Below, in pieces: positions 18,058 through 25,905 of a stretch of 64,000 nucleotides of DNA. The position numbers and the translations under genes are program-made. Source of the stretch: Actinoalloteichus_B caeruleus (GTDB lineage: Bacteria > Actinomycetota > Actinomycetes > Mycobacteriales > Pseudonocardiaceae); assembly GCF_000718005.1 (NCBI RefSeq), contig NZ_JODV01000020.1; one strand, 5' to 3'. Every line of letters begins with the position of its first letter. The stretch's first letter is position 1. The notes beneath the pieces are model-generated. The model was not told where the DNA came from and did no database searches. It was given only the letters and a program-made list of their open reading frames with translations.

Positions 18058-18080
18058 CCTTGTCAGGATCCCCAACAAGG
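18058..18080. repeat. Short inverted repeat between divergent flavohemoglobin and FMN-protein genes
   Basis: CCTTGT (18058-18063) and ACAAGG (18075-18080) flank 11 bp. This may be an operator, but it is short and matches no regulator I can name. Confidence 0.3.
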
Positions 18081-18222
18081 GGGACAGTAACTCGTTCTCT
18101 GGTTGCCTGAGTCCTTGATGCCACCTTCGAGTGTCGGCATGTAACTGCGAGTACATAATGCCTGCGACGGTTGGGCGAAGGTAGGGGGTAGATCGTGGAA
18201 CTTCAGAGGTCTTCGTGACACT

Positions 18223-19134
18223 GTGGGGCCCGTGATTCGCGAGATGCTGGTGCCAACGGGTACCGCGGACCCCGATCTGCACGAACTTGAGCTCGTCGAC
18301 GCTCCTCCGACCGGGGTAGGGCCGGGCGGCTGGGGAGGCGCACCGGGAACCGGGTCGTCGGGCGCCGGGGCGACGGTCGTGGCACCGATCCCGCCCGATC
18401 CCGAACAGACCGTGCGGCACGCCTTCCCCGTGGTCCCGGTGGGGGCACCGCCCGCTCCGGGGCCGGTCGCGCCGCCGGTGTCCTCGTCCGGGCATCCCCT
18501 GCCCGGTTCCCGGGGAGAACACGTCCTCCAGGAGCGGCACGGCACCGAGCGGCGTGCGCGGCGCTTCTACCAGGAGCAGATGCTCGACCGCCTGAACGAC
18601 GAGATGGCACGGTTCGTGGGCCGGATGGAGATGGCCTTCGTGGCCACCGCCGACGGGTCGGGGGAGTGCGACGCCTCGCTGCGCTCGGGCCCGCCCGGTT
18701 TCATCCGGGTGCTCGACCCGCACCACCTCGCCTACCCCGAGTACCGGGGCAACGGCGTCATGGCCAGCCTCGGCAACATCGAGGAGAACCCCCACGTCGG
18801 GATCCTCATGCTGGACCTGGTCCAGGACCTGATCGGACTGCATGTCAACGGTCGCGCCAGCGTGGTCGAGGACGCCGAACTGCGAGCGAGGCACTCCGAC
18901 CTGCCCGAGGACGACAACCGTGGCAGGACGCCCGAACGGTGGGTCGTCGTCCGGGTCGAGGAGGCCTATGTCCACTGCCGCAAGCACATCCCTCGGATGA
19001 TGCCGGTGCCACGGGACCGATCCTGGGGCACCGACGACGCGCGGCGCAAGGGTGGCGACTACTTCGAGGCCAAGGGTGATGAGCGGCCCTGGAGCCCCGC
19101 CCCGGAACGGCACTCGGAGCCGGCCTCGGGGTGA
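18223..19134 (+). CDS. Pyridoxamine 5'-phosphate oxidase-family FMN split-barrel protein
   Basis: 303 aa. The first 100 residues are Pro/Gly-rich and of low complexity. The rest is a split-barrel flavoprotein: MLDRLNDEMARFVGRMEMAFVATADGSG, CDASLRSGPPGFIRVL, YPEYRGNGVMASLGNIEENPHVGILMLD and GRASVVEDAEL, typical of PPOX-like proteins near nitric oxide or redox genes. The substrate is unknown. The start is uncertain: GTG 18223, GTG 18232 and ATG 18244 all lack a good ribosome site. Its place opposite the flavohemoglobin suggests a shared redox or NO response (inference). Confidence 0.75.
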   Translation: MGPVIREMLVPTGTADPDLHELELVDAPPTGVGPGGWGGAPGTGSSGAGATVVAPIPPDPEQTVRHAFPVVPVGAPPAPGPVAPPVSSSGHPLPGSRGEHVLQERHGTERRARRFYQEQMLDRLNDEMARFVGRMEMAFVATADGSGECDASLRSGPPGFIRVLDPHHLAYPEYRGNGVMASLGNIEENPHVGILMLDLVQDLIGLHVNGRASVVEDAELRARHSDLPEDDNRGRTPERWVVVRVEEAYVHCRKHIPRMMPVPRDRSWGTDDARRKGGDYFEAKGDERPWSPAPERHSEPASG

Positions 19135-19283
19135 GGCCGCCCCCTCCGCCGACCGGCCCTCCCGACTCGGCCGGGTGGCGGTACTCACACCCGCGCTCGG
19201 ACGTTCCCGGTTCGCCCGGTCGATTCGGACATCCCGGTCCCTGGTCTGTCAGACTTGAGGGGGTGGGAGCGAGGGGGACCAGG

Positions 19284-19787
19284 GTGAACCCGACACGCAT
19301 GGACGGTTCGACGATGGCCGTGAACGGGCCGGAGCGGCTGGGCACGGGCGCCGACGGCACCCGTGGGGCCGCGGCCGACAGTGTCGAGCGCGAGTTGACC
19401 ATCCTCTTCCGCCGCGCCAAGCAGAGCACGGCCAGACTCGCCTCGCAGATCCACGTGGAGCTGGAGCCGGCCGCCTACGGCACGCTGTCGATGATCGCCG
19501 AGCGCGGCCCCGTCAGGGGGACCGACGTGGTCGACCTGCTCAACCTCGACAAGTCCACCATCAGCCGGCAGCTGAGCAAGCTGGTGGAGCTGCGGCTCAT
19601 CGAACGGGTGCCGGACCCCGTCGACGGCCGCGCGCGGCGCGTGCAGCTCACCGACCTGGGGTCGCGGCGGCTCCGGGAGGTTCGGGAGCGGCGGCGGGAG
19701 CGCCTGGACGAGCAGCTCGCCGAGTGGCCGACCTCCGACCTGACCGAGCTGGCGCGCCTCCTCAACCGGCTGAACGAGGCCTTCTGA
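19284..19787 (+). CDS. MarR-family transcriptional regulator
   Basis: 167 aa. The winged helix is clear: LEPAAYGTLSMIAERGPVRGTDVVDLLNLDKSTISRQLSKLVELRLIERVPDPVDGRARRVQLTDLG-type segments, with recognition helix DKSTISRQLSKL and wing DPVDGRARR. The GTG 19284 start has GAGGGGG six bases upstream. It converges on the alpha/beta hydrolase with a 13-bp gap, so it is not obviously linked to a target. Ligand and regulon unknown. Confidence 0.85.
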   Translation: MNPTRMDGSTMAVNGPERLGTGADGTRGAAADSVERELTILFRRAKQSTARLASQIHVELEPAAYGTLSMIAERGPVRGTDVVDLLNLDKSTISRQLSKLVELRLIERVPDPVDGRARRVQLTDLGSRRLREVRERRRERLDEQLAEWPTSDLTELARLLNRLNEAF

Positions 19788-19800
19788 CCGGGACGTCTCC

Positions 19801-20649
19801 TCAGGCCGCGAGCGCCCCCCGCAGCCAGGGCGCCACCACGGGCAGCACGTGGTGGGGCAGCATCGCGCCCAGGTGGTCGAGCCCGTCGAGCAGCTCCACG
19901 TCCCAGCCAGCCTCCGCGAGTTCGGCGCGGCCCCGCATGAGCCCGCCCGCGATGTCCACCGTGACCCCACCCCAGGACTCCGGGTAGACGATGGTGTCGG
20001 CGGCGCCGGCGAAGCACAGCCGGGGGCAGCGCACCGACGCGGCAGCCGCCCGGTCGTCGAAGCCCGTCAGGGCCTCGTACAGGGTGACGAACTGCCGGGT
20101 CCGCTCCGGCGGGGCGGAGATCTCGACGGTGTCCCAGTCCGGTTCGCCCCCGCCGTCGGTCTCCTGGCGCCCGTCGTGGCCGCCAGCCTCGGCGCGCCGG
20201 TGTGCGGACGTGGTGACCTCGAGCATCTCGGCGTAGGGGCCGTTCAGGGCGGGGAATCCGCCCATGACGAGCGCGGAGAGCCGGTCGGTCCTGATCGCGA
20301 GCTGGAGCCCGGCCAGGGCGAGCCAGGAGTAGCCGTAGTAGGCGAAGCTCTCCGCCTCGACCGCGTCGGCGACCGCGAGGATGTCGGCCGCGACGTTCCC
20401 GGGGGTCAGGGTGGTGGGTTTGGGCCGGCCCATGACGTGGCCCTCGTAGTCGAAGGCGACGACGCGGAAGCGGTCGCTCAGCCCGTCGACCAGCGCGCGC
20501 CCCAGGGCGGGGTCGGCGCCCCACCTCCGCATCTCCTCGGCCCGGTCCCCGGTGATCGGGGTGGGGTCCACCGGGAGCAGCACGGTGGGCCCGCTCCCCG
20601 TGATCTCCAGGTCAAGCCGGTCGCCGTCGTGCGTGGTGCTGTGCCCCAT
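19801..20649 (-). CDS. Alpha/beta hydrolase
   Basis: 282 aa. It shows the fold's landmarks: TVLLPVDPTPITG near the oxyanion region, FRVVAFDYEGHVMGRPKP, the nucleophile elbow YYGYSWLALAG (Ser at about 98), acid region CPRLCFAGAADTIVYPE and a late His in LDGLDHLGAMLPHH. Esterase, lipase or peptidase activity cannot be distinguished. It is divergent from a TetR gene across paired palindromes and is the likely target of that regulator. Confidence 0.8.
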   Translation of the reverse strand: MGHSTTHDGDRLDLEITGSGPTVLLPVDPTPITGDRAEEMRRWGADPALGRALVDGLSDRFRVVAFDYEGHVMGRPKPTTLTPGNVAADILAVADAVEAESFAYYGYSWLALAGLQLAIRTDRLSALVMGGFPALNGPYAEMLEVTTSAHRRAEAGGHDGRQETDGGGEPDWDTVEISAPPERTRQFVTLYEALTGFDDRAAAASVRCPRLCFAGAADTIVYPESWGGVTVDIAGGLMRGRAELAEAGWDVELLDGLDHLGAMLPHHVLPVVAPWLRGALAA

Positions 20650-20691
20650 CGTGTCGCGCTCCTCGCCGGGGCGATCGGCCCCGATATCCCT

Positions 20692-20736
20692 TTACGTCGT
20701 ACGGTGATGTGCGGGCGACAATACATTACGTTGTAA
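20692..20736. promoter_or_regulatory. Paired TTAC-N3-GTAA operators between hydrolase and tetR
   Basis: TTACGTCGTAC (20692-20702) and TTACGTTGTAA (20726-20736) are two copies of one palindrome, 34 bp apart. A -10-like TACATT at 20722-20727 overlaps the second. The arrangement is typical of a TetR protein controlling itself and the divergent gene. Confidence 0.75.
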
Positions 20737-20746
20737 GGAGATGTGG

Positions 20747-21592
20747 GTGGCGGTCATCGGAGGTCGGGGAGACGCGGACCTGACCATGCGGCTGTTGTGG
20801 GCGGGGTCCGAGCGCGGGCCGTCGCGGTCCGCACCGGGTCCCAGGCAAAGCCTCACCGCGTCGGCGATCGTCGAGGCGGCGATCGGCCTCGCGGACGAGG
20901 AGGGTCTCGCGGGACTGTCGATGCGCGCCGTCGGGGAACGGCTCGGGCGGTCCGCGATGGCGCTCTACACCTACGTGCCGGGGAAGGCCGAGCTGGTGGA
21001 CCTGATGTACGACCAGGCGCACGCCGACTTCTCCGGCGCGTGCGAGGAGGCGGCGGACTGGAGGTCGGGCGTCCTGGAGTGGGCGGTCGAGTTGCGTGAT
21101 CTCTACCTGCGTCATCCGTGGGTCCTCCAGGTCTCGCACGCCCGCCCGGTCCTCGGGCCGCACGAGCAGGTCGTCTTCGAGGCCCTTGCTGGGCTCCTCC
21201 GGTCCACCGAGCTGCCGGGGCGGGTGCTGCGGGGAGCGGTCAGCGCCCTCTTCCACCACGTCCGGGGTTCCGCGCGCACGGCGGCCGAGGCGGGCCGGGC
21301 CGCCGCCGAGACGGGGGTGCCCGACCGGGAGTGGTGGACGCGCCGCTCCACCCTGCTGCGCGAGGTCGCCCCCGACTTCGCCGAGCGGTTCCCGCACTCC
21401 GTCCGCCTGGCTGGCGACGCGTCGGCGGGCCAGGGCGGCGGGACGCGGGACTCGGCCGGGGCGGAACGAGCGGAGCGGGGGTGGGCTCGTGGGGTCGACG
21501 CGGTCTTCGTCGCCGGGCTCACCGTCCTGCTGGACGGTCTCTCCTCGGCAACCGCCGGGGTGGATGGGCGGGGAGAAGCCTCCGAGGGCTGA
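20747..21592 (+). CDS. TetR-family regulator (TetR/TetR_C type)
   Basis: About 281 aa. N-terminal HTH: LTASAIVEAAIGLADEEGLAGLSMRAVGERLG...RSAMALYTYVPGKAELVDLMYD, followed by a helical ligand domain of the TetR_C_1 kind (SGVLEWAVELRDLYLRHPWVLQV). GTG 20747 is preferred because AAGGAG ends at 20740; the ATG at 20741 would abut it. An Arg/Ala-rich segment near 225-250 is lower complexity. It probably represses the divergent hydrolase and itself through the TTAC-N3-GTAA sites. Confidence 0.85.
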   Translation: MAVIGGRGDADLTMRLLWAGSERGPSRSAPGPRQSLTASAIVEAAIGLADEEGLAGLSMRAVGERLGRSAMALYTYVPGKAELVDLMYDQAHADFSGACEEAADWRSGVLEWAVELRDLYLRHPWVLQVSHARPVLGPHEQVVFEALAGLLRSTELPGRVLRGAVSALFHHVRGSARTAAEAGRAAAETGVPDREWWTRRSTLLREVAPDFAERFPHSVRLAGDASAGQGGGTRDSAGAERAERGWARGVDAVFVAGLTVLLDGLSSATAGVDGRGEASEG

Positions 21593-21734
21593 GATGGCGC
21601 CACCATCGCCCTGACCCCGGCCGGCCACGGGTCGGCCCCACGGTCGTGGCCCCTTGGACCCGGCCCTGGAGCGCGCCCTTCCCCGGTTGGCGCCGATCTC
21701 CGGCCTTCCCGTGCTCGGCGTCCCGCGCGGTCCC

Positions 21735-21776
21735 GGTGGCGGGAGGCGCGGCGTCGGTGGCGGGAGGCGCGGCGTC
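21735..21776. repeat. Two tandem 21-bp repeats
   Basis: The 21-bp unit starting GGTGGCGGGAGGCGCGGCGT occurs at 21735-21755 and again at 21756-21776, in the noncoding gap between tetR and the exporter gene. No function is assigned. Confidence 0.7.
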
Positions 21777-21840
21777 GGACATCCACGCGGTAAGCCATCT
21801 CACCCGGAGAGGCGTGGTGGGCACTCCGCCGCGAGCGTAA

Positions 21841-21857
21841 AGTTGCATAAGGCAACT
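21841..21857 (+). promoter_or_regulatory. Palindromic operator upstream of DHA2 exporter
   Basis: AGTTGC-ATAAG-GCAACT, 33 bp before the exporter start. The form and AT-rich context resemble MarR-type sites that control drug exporters. No MarR gene is directly adjacent; the nearest (19284) lies 2 kb away. Confidence 0.55.
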
Positions 21858-21889
21858 AATGACTCCAGGAGAGTTCGGGGGAGCACCAG

Positions 21890-23539
21890 GTGGTGGTGTC
21901 AGGCGGGACGCAGGACGCGGCGGCGGTCGTCGCGACGGGCGCGGCGGTGCACCCGGGGCCGGACGACCAGCCCCCGATGTCCCACCGCGAGATCATGCGT
22001 GTCTTCTCCGGACTGCTGCTCGCGCTGCTGGTCGCCATCCTCAGCTCGACCATCGTGGCGAACGCGCTGCCCACCATCACCGCCGAACTCGGCGGCACCC
22101 AGGCCCAGTACACGTGGGTGGTCACGGCCACCCTGCTCGGCGCGACCGCGACCACCCCGGTGTGGGGCAAGCTCGCCGACCTCTTCAGCAAGAAGCTGCT
22201 CCTCCAGATCGCGCTCTCCGTCTTCACGATCGGCTCGGTGCTGGGCGGCCTCGCCCAGTCGATGCCGATGCTGATCGGGTTCCGGGCGGTGCAGGGACTC
22301 GGCCTTGGCGGCGTGCAGGCCCTCGTCCAGGTCGTCATCGCCGCGATGATCAGCCCGAGGGAACGCGGCCGGTACAGCGGTTACCTGGGGGCGGTCTTCG
22401 CCGTGGGCACGGTCAGCGGTCCGCTGATCGGCGGCCTCATCGTCGACACCCCCTGGCTCGGATGGCGGTGGTGCTTCCTCGCGGGTGTCCCGGTCGCGGT
22501 GGCGGCGCTCGTGGTCATCGGCCGCACGCTGCGCCTGCCGACCGTCCGCCGCCCGGTGCGGGTGGACTGGCTCGGGGCGACGCTGCTGGTGGGAGGCGTG
22601 AGCCTGCTGCTGGTGTGGGTGTCCCTGGCCGGTCAGTCGTTCGCCTGGGCGTCGCCGACCACGGCGTTGCTGGTCGGAGGTGCGGTGGTGCTCCTCGGAC
22701 TGGCCGTCCTCGTGGAGGCGAGGGCGGTCGACCCGGTCGTCCCGCTCCGCTTCTTCCGGGACCGGACGACCGCGCTCTCCGTCGTCGCCGGCGTCGGGAC
22801 GGGGGTGGCGATGTTCGGAGTTCCCGTGTTCGTCGGCCAGTACTTCCAGGTGGGCAGGGGGTACTCGCCCACCGTGGCCGGGCTGATGACGATCCCGTTG
22901 GTGCTGTCGCTCGCGTTCACCTCCACCCTCTCCGGTCAGCTGATCAGCAGGTCGGGGCGGTGGAAGCGGTTCCTGCTCGTGGGCGCGGTGGCGTTGCCGG
23001 TCGGGCTCGGTCTGTTGGCGACGATCGACCACCGGACGGACCTGGTGCTGGTGGGGGTGTTCCTCGCCGTCGTGGGCGCGGGGGTGGGGTTGTGCGCGCA
23101 GAACCTCGTCCTGGCCGTGCAGAACACCGTTCCCGCCCGTGACCTCGGATCGGCGACGGCCCTGGTCACCTTCTTCCGATCCCTCGGAGGCGCCTCCGGC
23201 GTGTCGGCGCTCGGCGCCGTGCTGTCCGCCAGCGTGGCCGCCCGGGTGGGGACGGGAGGCGGCCAGAGCGCTTCCCTGGATCTCGCGGGGCTCCCCGAGG
23301 GGGTCCGGGCGGAGGTGATGACGGCGTTCGGCGACGCCACCGGAACGGTCTTCCTCGTCGCCGCGCTGGCCGCCCTGGTGGCGCTGTTCGCGGTCCTCGG
23401 CATCCGGGAGGTGCCGCTGCGGACCACCGTCGACGTGGAGCACGCCGTGCCGGCTCCCGCCGTGGGTGCGCCCGTACCGAGCCCGGGTACTCCGGCCGGA
23501 TCGGCTGGGCGGTCCGGGGATGGTGCTGACCGCGGGTGA
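21890..23539 (+). CDS. DHA2-family (EmrB/QacA-like) multidrug MFS exporter
   Basis: 549 aa, 14 predicted membrane helices. Motifs: ILSSTIVANALPTITAELGG (motif D1), WGKLADLFSKKLLL after helix 2 (motif A), FRAVQGLGLGGVQALVQ, and GAVFAVGTVSGPLIGGLIVD in helix 5 (motif C of exporters). It would use the proton gradient to expel hydrophobic or cationic drugs; specificity is unknown. The GTG start has GGGGGAG upstream and follows a palindromic operator. The C-terminus is a Pro/Gly tail. The gene ends just before the DnaA-box region. Confidence 0.9.
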   Translation: MVVSGGTQDAAAVVATGAAVHPGPDDQPPMSHREIMRVFSGLLLALLVAILSSTIVANALPTITAELGGTQAQYTWVVTATLLGATATTPVWGKLADLFSKKLLLQIALSVFTIGSVLGGLAQSMPMLIGFRAVQGLGLGGVQALVQVVIAAMISPRERGRYSGYLGAVFAVGTVSGPLIGGLIVDTPWLGWRWCFLAGVPVAVAALVVIGRTLRLPTVRRPVRVDWLGATLLVGGVSLLLVWVSLAGQSFAWASPTTALLVGGAVVLLGLAVLVEARAVDPVVPLRFFRDRTTALSVVAGVGTGVAMFGVPVFVGQYFQVGRGYSPTVAGLMTIPLVLSLAFTSTLSGQLISRSGRWKRFLLVGAVALPVGLGLLATIDHRTDLVLVGVFLAVVGAGVGLCAQNLVLAVQNTVPARDLGSATALVTFFRSLGGASGVSALGAVLSASVAARVGTGGGQSASLDLAGLPEGVRAEVMTAFGDATGTVFLVAALAALVALFAVLGIREVPLRTTVDVEHAVPAPAVGAPVPSPGTPAGSAGRSGDGADRG

Positions 23540-23583
23540 CGGCCTCGCCCGTGCGGTACCGCCGTCACCTGGAAGGCGTCACC

Positions 23584-23620
23584 CTGTGGAGTTGTCCACG
23601 GACTGTGGATAACTCCACAG
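23584..23620. repeat. Palindrome 1 of the DnaA-box cluster
   Basis: Sixteen-bp arms (23584-23599, 23605-23620) around 5 bp, with a single mismatch. The mismatch falls at the third base of the DnaA box, so the left arm carries a TTGTCCAC box and the right a TTATCCAC box, facing each other. Confidence 0.9.
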
Positions 23621-23630
23621 CCGGCGGCCG

Positions 23631-23675
23631 TCCGCCCCAAGTTATCCACAGGCTGTGTGGACAACTTGGGGCGGA
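23631..23675. repeat. Palindrome 2 of the DnaA-box cluster
   Basis: Twenty-bp arms (23631-23650, 23656-23675) around 5 bp, with one mismatch at the same DnaA-box base as in palindrome 1 but reversed (TTATCCACA left, TTGTCCACA right). As RNA it would form a strong hairpin, so it may also terminate the two convergent genes. Confidence 0.9.
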
Positions 23676-23811
23676 ACTGTGGATTTGGCGTGGACTGGCT
23701 GTGGATAGTTGGGGATAACTGGGGATCAGTTGGGGATATCCGGTGGAGAACTCGGCACCGGCCGGGCGTGTCTGTGGATAACTCCCGGTGTCACCCCGCG
23801 TGGGGACGCCC

Positions 23812-25464
23812 TCAGCCCACGCCGTCCTTCTCCCGATCGGAGGGCTCCGGCGGCGAGCCGGCCGACGACCCGGAGGTGTCCTGGTCCACCGGTCGGATCT
23901 CCCCGGACTTCAGCTTGCCGAGGAAGTCCCTCAACTCGCGCTTGACGATGGGCGCGAGCAGGTAGAGGCCCAGGATGTTGAAGAAGGCCACCCCGAACAG
24001 CACCGCGTCGGCGAAGTTCAGCACCGGCCCCAGGGTGAGGACCGTTCCGACGACGATGAACGAGCAGAAGACCGCCTTGTAGACGTACTGGCTGACCATG
24101 CTCCCGCCGAACAGGTGAACCCAGGCCCGCTCCCCGTAGTAGCTCCAGGTGATGATGGTGGAGATGGCGAAGAGCGCGACGGCCAGCGCGAGGACCCAGG
24201 GGAACCACGGCAGCACGGTGGCGAACGCCTCCGAGGTGACCACGACGCCCTCCGGAGTGTCCCCGGTCGCCTGGTAGACCTCGCGTGAGTCGTCGTAGAA
24301 CTGGGTGCGCGCGATGACCACGGTCAGCGCCGTCATGGTGCAGATGATCACCGTGTCGATGAACGGCTCGAGCAGGGCCACCAGGCCCTCGGTGACCGGG
24401 TGCCGCGTGCGGACGGCGGCGTGGGCGATCGGCGCCGAGCCGACGCCGGCCTCGTTGGAGAACGCGGCCCGCTGGAACCCGATGATCATCACGCCGATGA
24501 CACCACCGGCAACGCCCTCCGGCGCGAAGGCACCGGAGAAGATCGCGCCCACGGCGGCGGGCACGGACTCGATGTTGACCAGGATCACCACCAGGCAGGC
24601 GAGGACGTAGATGATGCCCATCGCCGGCACGAGCTTCTCGGTGACCTTGCCGATGGACTTGATGCCACCGACGATGACCAGTGCCACGATGCCGGCGAGC
24701 AGCAGGCCGAAGAGGAAGGCGGCTCCCCCGCTGGCGAGGAAGCCGTCATCGCCCCCGGTCACCGAACGCAGCTGGGCGAAGGTCTGGTTGGCCTGGAACA
24801 TGTTCCCGCCGGCCACGGCGAAGAACAGGAGCATCACTGAGGCGCCGAAGGCGAGGACCTTGCCGACCCCGCGTCCCACGCCGTTCGGGAAGCGCTCGGC
24901 GAGCCCCTTCCGCAGGTAGTACATCGGGCCGCCGGAGACCTGGCCCTTCTCGTCGATCTCCCGGTACTTCACGCCCAGGGTGCACTCGACGAACTTGGTG
25001 CACATGCCGAGGAGGCCGGCGACGATCATCCAGAAGGTGGCTCCGGGGCCTCCGATGACCATCGCCACGCCGACACCCGCGATGTTGCCGAGGCCGACCG
25101 TGCCGGACAGCGCCGAGGACAGCGCCTGGAAGTGGGTGATCTCGCCCGGTTCGTCCGCCCGGGTGTACTTGCCCCTCGCCACCTGGATGGCCAGCTTGAA
25201 CTTCCCGAACTGCACGAGGCCGAAGTACGCGCTGAATACGGCCGCGGCGATCCCGAGCCAGATGACGATGAAGGGGAAGCTGCCCCCGAAGAGTGAAACC
25301 TCGAAGAAGATGACCGAGGAGAAGAAGCCCTCGATCGGTTCGAACACGCGGTTGATGGAGTCCTCGATGCCGGAAAGGACTCCACCATCCTGCGCGAGGA
25401 GGACGGGCGACGGGTCGCCGGTCGGCGGACTTGGCGGCGACGCCGCCGTTGTGATGTGTGACAT
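23812..25464 (-). CDS. Alanine/glycine:sodium symporter (AGCS family)
   Basis: 550 aa, about 11 membrane helices after a short N-terminus. AGCS marks include FQALSSALSGTVGLGNIAGVGVAM (the family signature), GGPGATFWMIVAGLLGMCTKFVECTLGVKYR, GGPMYYLRKGL and GFQRAAFSNEAGVGSAPIAHAA. It imports alanine and/or glycine with sodium. ATG 25464 matches the expected N-terminus (MSHITT), but no ribosome site precedes it. The tail is acidic, Pro/Ser-rich. A perfect palindrome lies 66 bp upstream. Confidence 0.9.
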   Translation of the reverse strand: MSHITTAASPPSPPTGDPSPVLLAQDGGVLSGIEDSINRVFEPIEGFFSSVIFFEVSLFGGSFPFIVIWLGIAAAVFSAYFGLVQFGKFKLAIQVARGKYTRADEPGEITHFQALSSALSGTVGLGNIAGVGVAMVIGGPGATFWMIVAGLLGMCTKFVECTLGVKYREIDEKGQVSGGPMYYLRKGLAERFPNGVGRGVGKVLAFGASVMLLFFAVAGGNMFQANQTFAQLRSVTGGDDGFLASGGAAFLFGLLLAGIVALVIVGGIKSIGKVTEKLVPAMGIIYVLACLVVILVNIESVPAAVGAIFSGAFAPEGVAGGVIGVMIIGFQRAAFSNEAGVGSAPIAHAAVRTRHPVTEGLVALLEPFIDTVIICTMTALTVVIARTQFYDDSREVYQATGDTPEGVVVTSEAFATVLPWFPWVLALAVALFAISTIITWSYYGERAWVHLFGGSMVSQYVYKAVFCSFIVVGTVLTLGPVLNFADAVLFGVAFFNILGLYLLAPIVKRELRDFLGKLKSGEIRPVDQDTSGSSAGSPPEPSDREKDGVG

Positions 25465-25529
25465 GGCATGACAGTGCACGGGGAAACCCCGGTTCGCCGC
25501 AAGAGGGCGGGCCGAATTTGATGCGGAGC

Positions 25530-25543
25530 GTAACATTTGTTAC
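25530..25543 (-). promoter_or_regulatory. Perfect palindrome upstream of AGCS symporter gene
   Basis: GTAACA-TT-TGTTAC, 66 bp upstream of the AGCS start, in AT-rich sequence. Likely an operator; the regulator is unknown. Confidence 0.5.
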
Positions 25544-25618
25544 TGCCCCGTTTCGGTTCATTGCGGTGACATATGCCCTAGCCACGGGGATGTGGGCGGG
25601 TTCGCGGTCGCGGCGAGT

Positions 25619-25634
25619 AGTGATCCGTATCACG
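25619..25634. promoter_or_regulatory. CRP/GlxR-like site
   Basis: AGTGATCCGTATCACG matches the CRP-family half-site pattern GTGA-N6-TCAC exactly in the core. A weaker relative (AGTGG-N6-TCACA) is at 25843-25858, nearer the dicarboxylate symporter. cAMP-CRP control of C4-dicarboxylate uptake is common in bacteria; here it is inferred. Confidence 0.5.
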
Positions 25635-25905
25635 GATGGTTCATGATTGCTCCTTCCGGGCGCGTTCCGCCATCGCGGCGACCGCAGCGGACGTCGCCCG
25701 TTGGCGGCGAGCGTGCTCATCGCGTCCCGCTCGCCTCGCTCATGGGGTGGGTCGGCGGTCTCGTTCGCGTGCGGGTGATCGTCGAACCGGGGTGAGGGCC
25801 GGTGGGGTCGTGTACTCCGGAGCTCGAACCCGCCCAATCGCAAGTGGTGCGGGTCACACACTTCTGGGGTATTTTTCGCACTCAGTGACTCACGGGAGGT
25901 GGCGG

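Larger units (their letters stand above)
23584..23781. other. Cluster of DnaA boxes outside oriC
   Basis: Four exact 9-mers occur in 178 bp: TTATCCACA at 23642-23650 (+), 23604-23612 (-) and 23773-23781 (-), and TTGTCCACA at 23656-23664 (-). Near matches are TTGTCCACG at 23592-23600 (+) and CTATCCACA at 23700-23708 (-); weaker GGGGATA repeats fill 23710-23739. The cluster fills a convergent intergenic gap. There is no dnaA or dnaN nearby, so it is not the usual oriC. DnaA-box clusters outside oriC that damp initiation are known in Streptomyces, and E. coli datA is analogous; that role is inferred here. Confidence 0.8.
25465..25905. other. Divergent control region between the two symporter genes
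   Basis: About 440 bp, less GC-rich than neighbouring DNA, with no gene. It holds a palindrome near the AGCS gene and two CRP-like sites near the dicarboxylate symporter, all listed separately. Confidence 0.6.

Noticed and set aside
23540..23811. Chromosomal oriC
   Set aside because: DnaA boxes are present but dnaA, dnaN and recF are not, the boxes are fewer than in actinobacterial oriC, and no AT-rich unwinding region is seen.
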